From JASFRI01 sp050115015 (GTDB lineage Bacteria > Acidobacteriota > Polarisedimenticolia > CBDVAL01), in the NCBI GenBank assembly GCA_050115015.1, contig JASFRI010000138.1:1-10132 (forward strand): 10,132 nucleotides of DNA, in the 5' to 3' direction. Position 1 is the stretch's first letter. Every line of letters starts with the position of its first letter. The notes beneath the pieces were generated by a model. It was not told where the DNA came from. It did not search any database and saw only the letters and a list, made by a program, of their open reading frames with translations. The translations under genes and the position numbers were made by a program. Positions 7,479 through 10,132 of this stretch are shown piece by piece.

Positions 7479-7519
7479 AAAACCGCCGGCTTCCCGGTTC
7501 TCGGGGCCGGCGGTTTTTT
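7479..7519 (+). terminator. Strong intrinsic terminator after the small secreted protein gene
   Basis: AAAACCGCCGGC (7479-7490) pairs fully with GCCGGCGGTTTT (7506-7517), a 12-bp stem, and the T-run extends over 7514-7519. The loop holds a further 4-bp stem, CCCG (7493-7496) with CGGG (7502-7505), with a TT bulge and a 5-base tip. It lies 28 bases after the stop codon. The A-run on the left arm could allow partial function in the reverse direction, but no gene points that way nearby. Confidence 0.93.
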
Positions 7520-7611
7520 CGTGCCCGGGTTGCCGTAGCCTGTAGTGGCCGGGCGGCGTCCGCGGAGGGGGGCGCCGGGCGGCTGGGCCCTACCCTCCTG
7601 CCGAGGTCAGC

Positions 7612-10014
7612 ATGGGTTTGTGGAGCAGCCGGTGCGCATCGGGGCGCCCGGGGTCGGGGTGGCGCTGGGCGCTGCTCCTGCTCGTGGCGGCGTCGCTCCC
7701 GGTGCCGGCTGCCACGCTGCACGTGGACGACGACCCCGACGCCTGCGCGCCCAAGGACGGCACGCCGGGATGCCCGTTCCCCACCATCCAGGAGGCCATC
7801 GACGCGGCGGCGGTGGGGGACGACGTGCTGGTCCTTCCCGGCGTCTACCTGGAGTGGATCTTCATGAAGAACGGCGTCGACGTCGTCTCCAGGGACGGTC
7901 CCGCCGTCACCACCCTGGACGCCACGGGCCAGAACTTCGCCGCCGTCCGGTTCTCGAACACCTCCGCGACCAGCAGCCTGCTCACCCGGCTCGCGGGATT
8001 CACCATCACCGGCGGCACCGGCCGTCCCCGTCCGGCGGCGTTCCGGGGGACGCCCGACGGTGCGATGGCCGGAGGAGGGATCTTCATCTACAACCGGAAC
8101 TCCGGCGTGGAGACGCCGATCATCGAGAACAACATCATCACCGGGAACCAGCTGGTCAGCGCCGACCTGACCGACTATCCGGACCTCCTGGGAGCCGGGA
8201 TCTACGTCTCGGTGGGCCGTCCCCGGATCGCCGGGAACGTCATCACCGGCAACCTCGCAGACGCCGCGGCCGGGACGCTGGGGAGGTTCGCCTACGGAGG
8301 CGGGATCTACGCGACGTACTGGGGGCGTCCGGTCATCCGGAACAACGAGATCTCGGGGAACTTCGCGACCTACGGAGGCGGCGGCCTGAACATCATGGGG
8401 AACCCCGGCCTGCGCCCCGTGCTGGACGGGAACGTGATCCAGGGAAACAGCACGAACGGGACCGGCGGCGGTCTCCTGGCGGGCTCCTACTCGGACCTGC
8501 TGGTGACGAACAACCTGATCCGCGACAACGCATCCCAGGGGATCGGCGGTGCGATCTACACGTACTACGCCGACCTCGAGCTGCGGAACAACACCCTCGT
8601 CGGCAACACCGCGACCCGGACCGGGGGCCTCTGGGTCGGAAAGGCGGACCCCGGCGACACCGTCGTCGCCGCCAACAACATCATCGTCGAGAACGTATCC
8701 ACCGATGCGCTTTACCCCTATGCCGGCGGTTTCTCCGCCCGGCTCGACACCGTGGCGACCATCGATTTCACCTACAATGACCTCGTCGACAACACCCCCT
8801 TCGACTGGGGCGACGTCCCGGACCCGGCCCTGTCTCCCGGCAACATCTCCATCGCCCCCCTGTTCCAGGATCCCGTGGCCGGTGACTACCGCCTGCTGCC
8901 CGGGTCCCCCGGCGTCGACGCCGGGACGAACTCGGGGGCGCCCGCCACCGACTTCGACGGGGCCCCGAGGCCGCAGGACGGCGACGGCGACGCCGTGGCC
9001 ATCGCGGACCTGGGAGCCTGGGAGCGCCCGGAGCAGATCGACGCCGACCTCGACGGCATCCCCGATGACGGCGACGGCAGCGGCACCGCGGGGAACGCCC
9101 CGTGCACCGGCGGCCAGGTGGCGGGCTGCGACGACAACTGTCCCGACGTGGCGAACCCGTCCCAGGCGGACCTGGACGCGGACGGCGTCGGGGACGCCTG
9201 TGACCCCGACGTGGACGGCGACCAGGTGGAAAACGGTCTCGATTGCGCCCCCTCGGTCAACAGCGTCTCGGAGATCCCCGGTTCCGCCGCAGGGCCGAGC
9301 GTGGCGGTCGACGGCACGCTGTCCTGGCCCCATGAACGGCAGAGCAACGTGTTCAACGTCTACCGCATGGATCTGGCGCCGGAGGCGGCGTTCGCCTACG
9401 TCTTCTCCTGCGGTGCCGCGGAGGTCCCGGAGCGCCTGTGGTGGGAGGACACGATGCCGGAGGTCGGCCATGCGTTCGCGTACCTCGTCGCCGGGGTGAA
9501 CCGCTGCGGGGAGGGCATCCTGGGCGTCGACTCCCACGGCGTCCCGGCCCCCGCCCCCGTCGCCCCATGCGGCTCGCCAGGGCTCGACTCCGACGGGGAT
9601 CTGGTGGCGGACCTGGACGACAACTGCCCGCTGCTCGGCAACCCGGACCAGGTCGATCAGGACCTCGACGGGCAGGGCGATGGCTGCGATCGGTGTCCGT
9701 CGGACGCGGCGAACCCCGATCCGCCGGAGGGAGTGGGGGACAGCCTCCTCCTCGGGCCCGAGCTCTCCTGGGCCGCAGACCCGGTCGCCGACCGCTACCG
9801 GGTGGCCCGGGGCAGCGGCGCACCGTCCGGATACGGATATTCCTGCGTGGCGGAGGTGCAGGGGGCGCTGAGCTGGTTGGATCCGGCGGCTCCCGCGTCC
9901 GGAGAACTGTTCTATTACATCGTCCAGGCCGCCAACGGCTGCGCCGCCAGCGGCCCGGGCAGCGACGGGATGGGGATGCCACGACCCCAGCCGGCGGGGT
10001 GCGGCGGGCCCTGA
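7612..10014 (+). CDS. Secreted parallel beta-helix protein with two TSP3/Fn3-like modules
   Basis: This is an 800-residue exported protein. A signal peptide covers about residues 1-33 (R18, hydrophobic WALLLLVAASL, cut after V31-P-A33). The region about 36-430 is a right-handed parallel beta-helix. It opens with TIQEAIDAAAVGDDVLVLPGVY and carries eight turn motifs of the form [N/G/Y]-N-x-x-x-x-N starting at residues 173, 208, 244, 273, 300, 326, 355 and 388. It closes with the common SPGVDAGT...RPQDGDGDAVAIADLGAWE segment. Then come a TSP3 calcium-binding block (about 477-545, Asp-rich DxDxDG repeats with DDNCPD), an Fn3-like domain (about 561-650), a second TSP3 block (about 659-703) and a second Fn3-like domain (about 710-795). 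There is no membrane anchor, PEP-CTERM or other recognisable sorting tail. Catalytic residues of polysaccharide lyases could not be recognised, so surface binding or structure is as likely as enzyme activity. ATG 7612 follows GAGG at 7603-7606. No clear promoter is seen between the terminator and the gene. Confidence 0.9.
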   Translation: MGLWSSRCASGRPGSGWRWALLLLVAASLPVPAATLHVDDDPDACAPKDGTPGCPFPTIQEAIDAAAVGDDVLVLPGVYLEWIFMKNGVDVVSRDGPAVTTLDATGQNFAAVRFSNTSATSSLLTRLAGFTITGGTGRPRPAAFRGTPDGAMAGGGIFIYNRNSGVETPIIENNIITGNQLVSADLTDYPDLLGAGIYVSVGRPRIAGNVITGNLADAAAGTLGRFAYGGGIYATYWGRPVIRNNEISGNFATYGGGGLNIMGNPGLRPVLDGNVIQGNSTNGTGGGLLAGSYSDLLVTNNLIRDNASQGIGGAIYTYYADLELRNNTLVGNTATRTGGLWVGKADPGDTVVAANNIIVENVSTDALYPYAGGFSARLDTVATIDFTYNDLVDNTPFDWGDVPDPALSPGNISIAPLFQDPVAGDYRLLPGSPGVDAGTNSGAPATDFDGAPRPQDGDGDAVAIADLGAWERPEQIDADLDGIPDDGDGSGTAGNAPCTGGQVAGCDDNCPDVANPSQADLDADGVGDACDPDVDGDQVENGLDCAPSVNSVSEIPGSAAGPSVAVDGTLSWPHERQSNVFNVYRMDLAPEAAFAYVFSCGAAEVPERLWWEDTMPEVGHAFAYLVAGVNRCGEGILGVDSHGVPAPAPVAPCGSPGLDSDGDLVADLDDNCPLLGNPDQVDQDLDGQGDGCDRCPSDAANPDPPEGVGDSLLLGPELSWAADPVADRYRVARGSGAPSGYGYSCVAEVQGALSWLDPAAPASGELFYYIVQAANGCAASGPGSDGMGMPRPQPAGCGGP
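9040..9570 (+). repeat. TSP3 + Fn3-like module, copy 1 (within the beta-helix protein gene)
   Basis: Residues about 477-653. The Asp-rich calcium-binding part includes DADLDGIPDDGDGSG, DDNCPD, DLDADGVGDACDPD and DVDGDQ. The Fn3-like part runs from LSW through FNVYR, a middle Cys, a WWED stretch, AYLVAGVNRCGEG, and a VDSHGVPAP ending. The copy ends with an isolated Cys (C653) before copy 2 begins. Confidence 0.75.
9586..10011 (+). repeat. TSP3 + Fn3-like module, copy 2 (within the beta-helix protein gene)
   Basis: Residues about 659-800. DSDGDLVADLDDNCP and DQDLDGQGDGCDRCP form a shorter calcium-binding block. The Fn3-like part repeats copy 1 in order: LSW, YRVARG, a middle Cys (YSC), a W-x-D stretch (SWLDP), YYIVQAANGCAASG, and a GSDGMGMPRP ending, then a terminal Cys. 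The two copies are diverged, so the duplication is old. Confidence 0.7.
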
Positions 10015-10026
10015 TCCCGGGGATTT

Positions 10027-10132
10027 CTAGCCGAGCTGGATGATCGCGAGTCCCGCGCCGCCGGGATCCCGGAACACCGCGAATCGGCCCACCTTCGGGA
10101 TCTCCTTGGGAGGGACGAGGAGCGTTCCGCCC
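10027..10132 (-). CDS. VOC-family (glyoxalase/bleomycin-resistance fold) protein, C-terminal end only
   Basis: Read on the minus strand, the last 34 full codons end at TAG (10029-10027) and include GGTLLVPPKEIPKVGRFAV followed by FRDPGGAGLAIIQLG. This 'LVPP..IP.VGRFAV..DP.GA..A' pattern is the usual last beta-strand unit of vicinal-oxygen-chelate proteins. The 5' part lies beyond the window edge, so substrate and metal ligands cannot be judged. The final strand lacks the Glu that often ends metal-binding VOC repeats. It converges on the beta-helix gene with only 12 bases between the two stop codons and no terminator hairpin with a T-run in between. Confidence 0.8.
   Translation of the reverse strand, partial: GGTLLVPPKEIPKVGRFAVFRDPGGAGLAIIQLG

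Noticed and set aside
7520..7611. Promoter for the beta-helix gene starting from TTGCCG at 7530-7535
   Set aside because: No acceptable -10 box lies 16-18 bases downstream; the expected position reads GCGGCG. The gap after the terminator otherwise shows only the GAGG ribosome site.
7393..9537. Open frame of about 700 codons on the minus strand opposite the beta-helix gene
   Set aside because: Its composition (Val/Gly/Arg/Asp-rich without domain motifs) and lack of a start context mark it as an antisense shadow. It would also cross the strong terminator at 7479-7519.

Overview
The window is G+C-rich bacterial DNA, densely coded, with almost every gene on the + strand. It holds five complete protein genes and two cut by the window edges. 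No RNA gene, mobile element, CRISPR array or defence gene was seen. Several features suggest a Gram-negative soil or sediment lineage such as Acidobacteriota, or a neighbouring deep-branching or former 'deltaproteobacterial' group: a sigma-54 activator with an NtrB-like kinase, a long single-chain pyruvate:ferredoxin oxidoreductase (NifJ), and secreted proteins with beta-helix and thrombospondin type 3 repeats and a Cys-rich 'DCPG..C' tail. This placement is inference and of low certainty.

Region 1 (1-2103) is the 3' part of an NtrB-like histidine kinase gene. It overlaps by one base a complete NtrC-family response regulator gene (receiver, AAA+ and Fis-type HTH domains). The regulator has GAFTDA in place of the canonical GAFTGA sigma-54 contact loop.

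Region 2 (2104-6827) starts with an 82-base gap. The gap contains a good candidate -24/-12 (sigma-54) promoter with exact spacing, then a short hairpin and a strong Shine-Dalgarno. These lead into nifJ (1210 aa). One base after nifJ comes a gene for a dihydroorotate-dehydrogenase-like flavoprotein that lacks the catalytic residue of true PyrD. The simplest reading is a self-contained module: the two-component system controls, through sigma-54, a ferredoxin- or flavodoxin-reducing pyruvate oxidoreductase and its PyrD-like partner.

Region 3 (6828-7519) is an isolated transcription unit. It has a textbook sigma-70-type promoter (TTGACA, 17 bp, TATTTT), a structured leader, a gene for a 164-residue secreted protein of unknown function with a four-cysteine C-terminal motif, and a strong intrinsic terminator.

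Region 4 (7520-10132) encodes an 800-residue secreted protein. It has a right-handed parallel beta-helix followed by two copies of a module made of a calcium-binding TSP3 block and an Fn3-like domain. Convergent to it, at the right edge, is the C-terminal end of a VOC (glyoxalase/bleomycin-resistance fold) protein on the minus strand.
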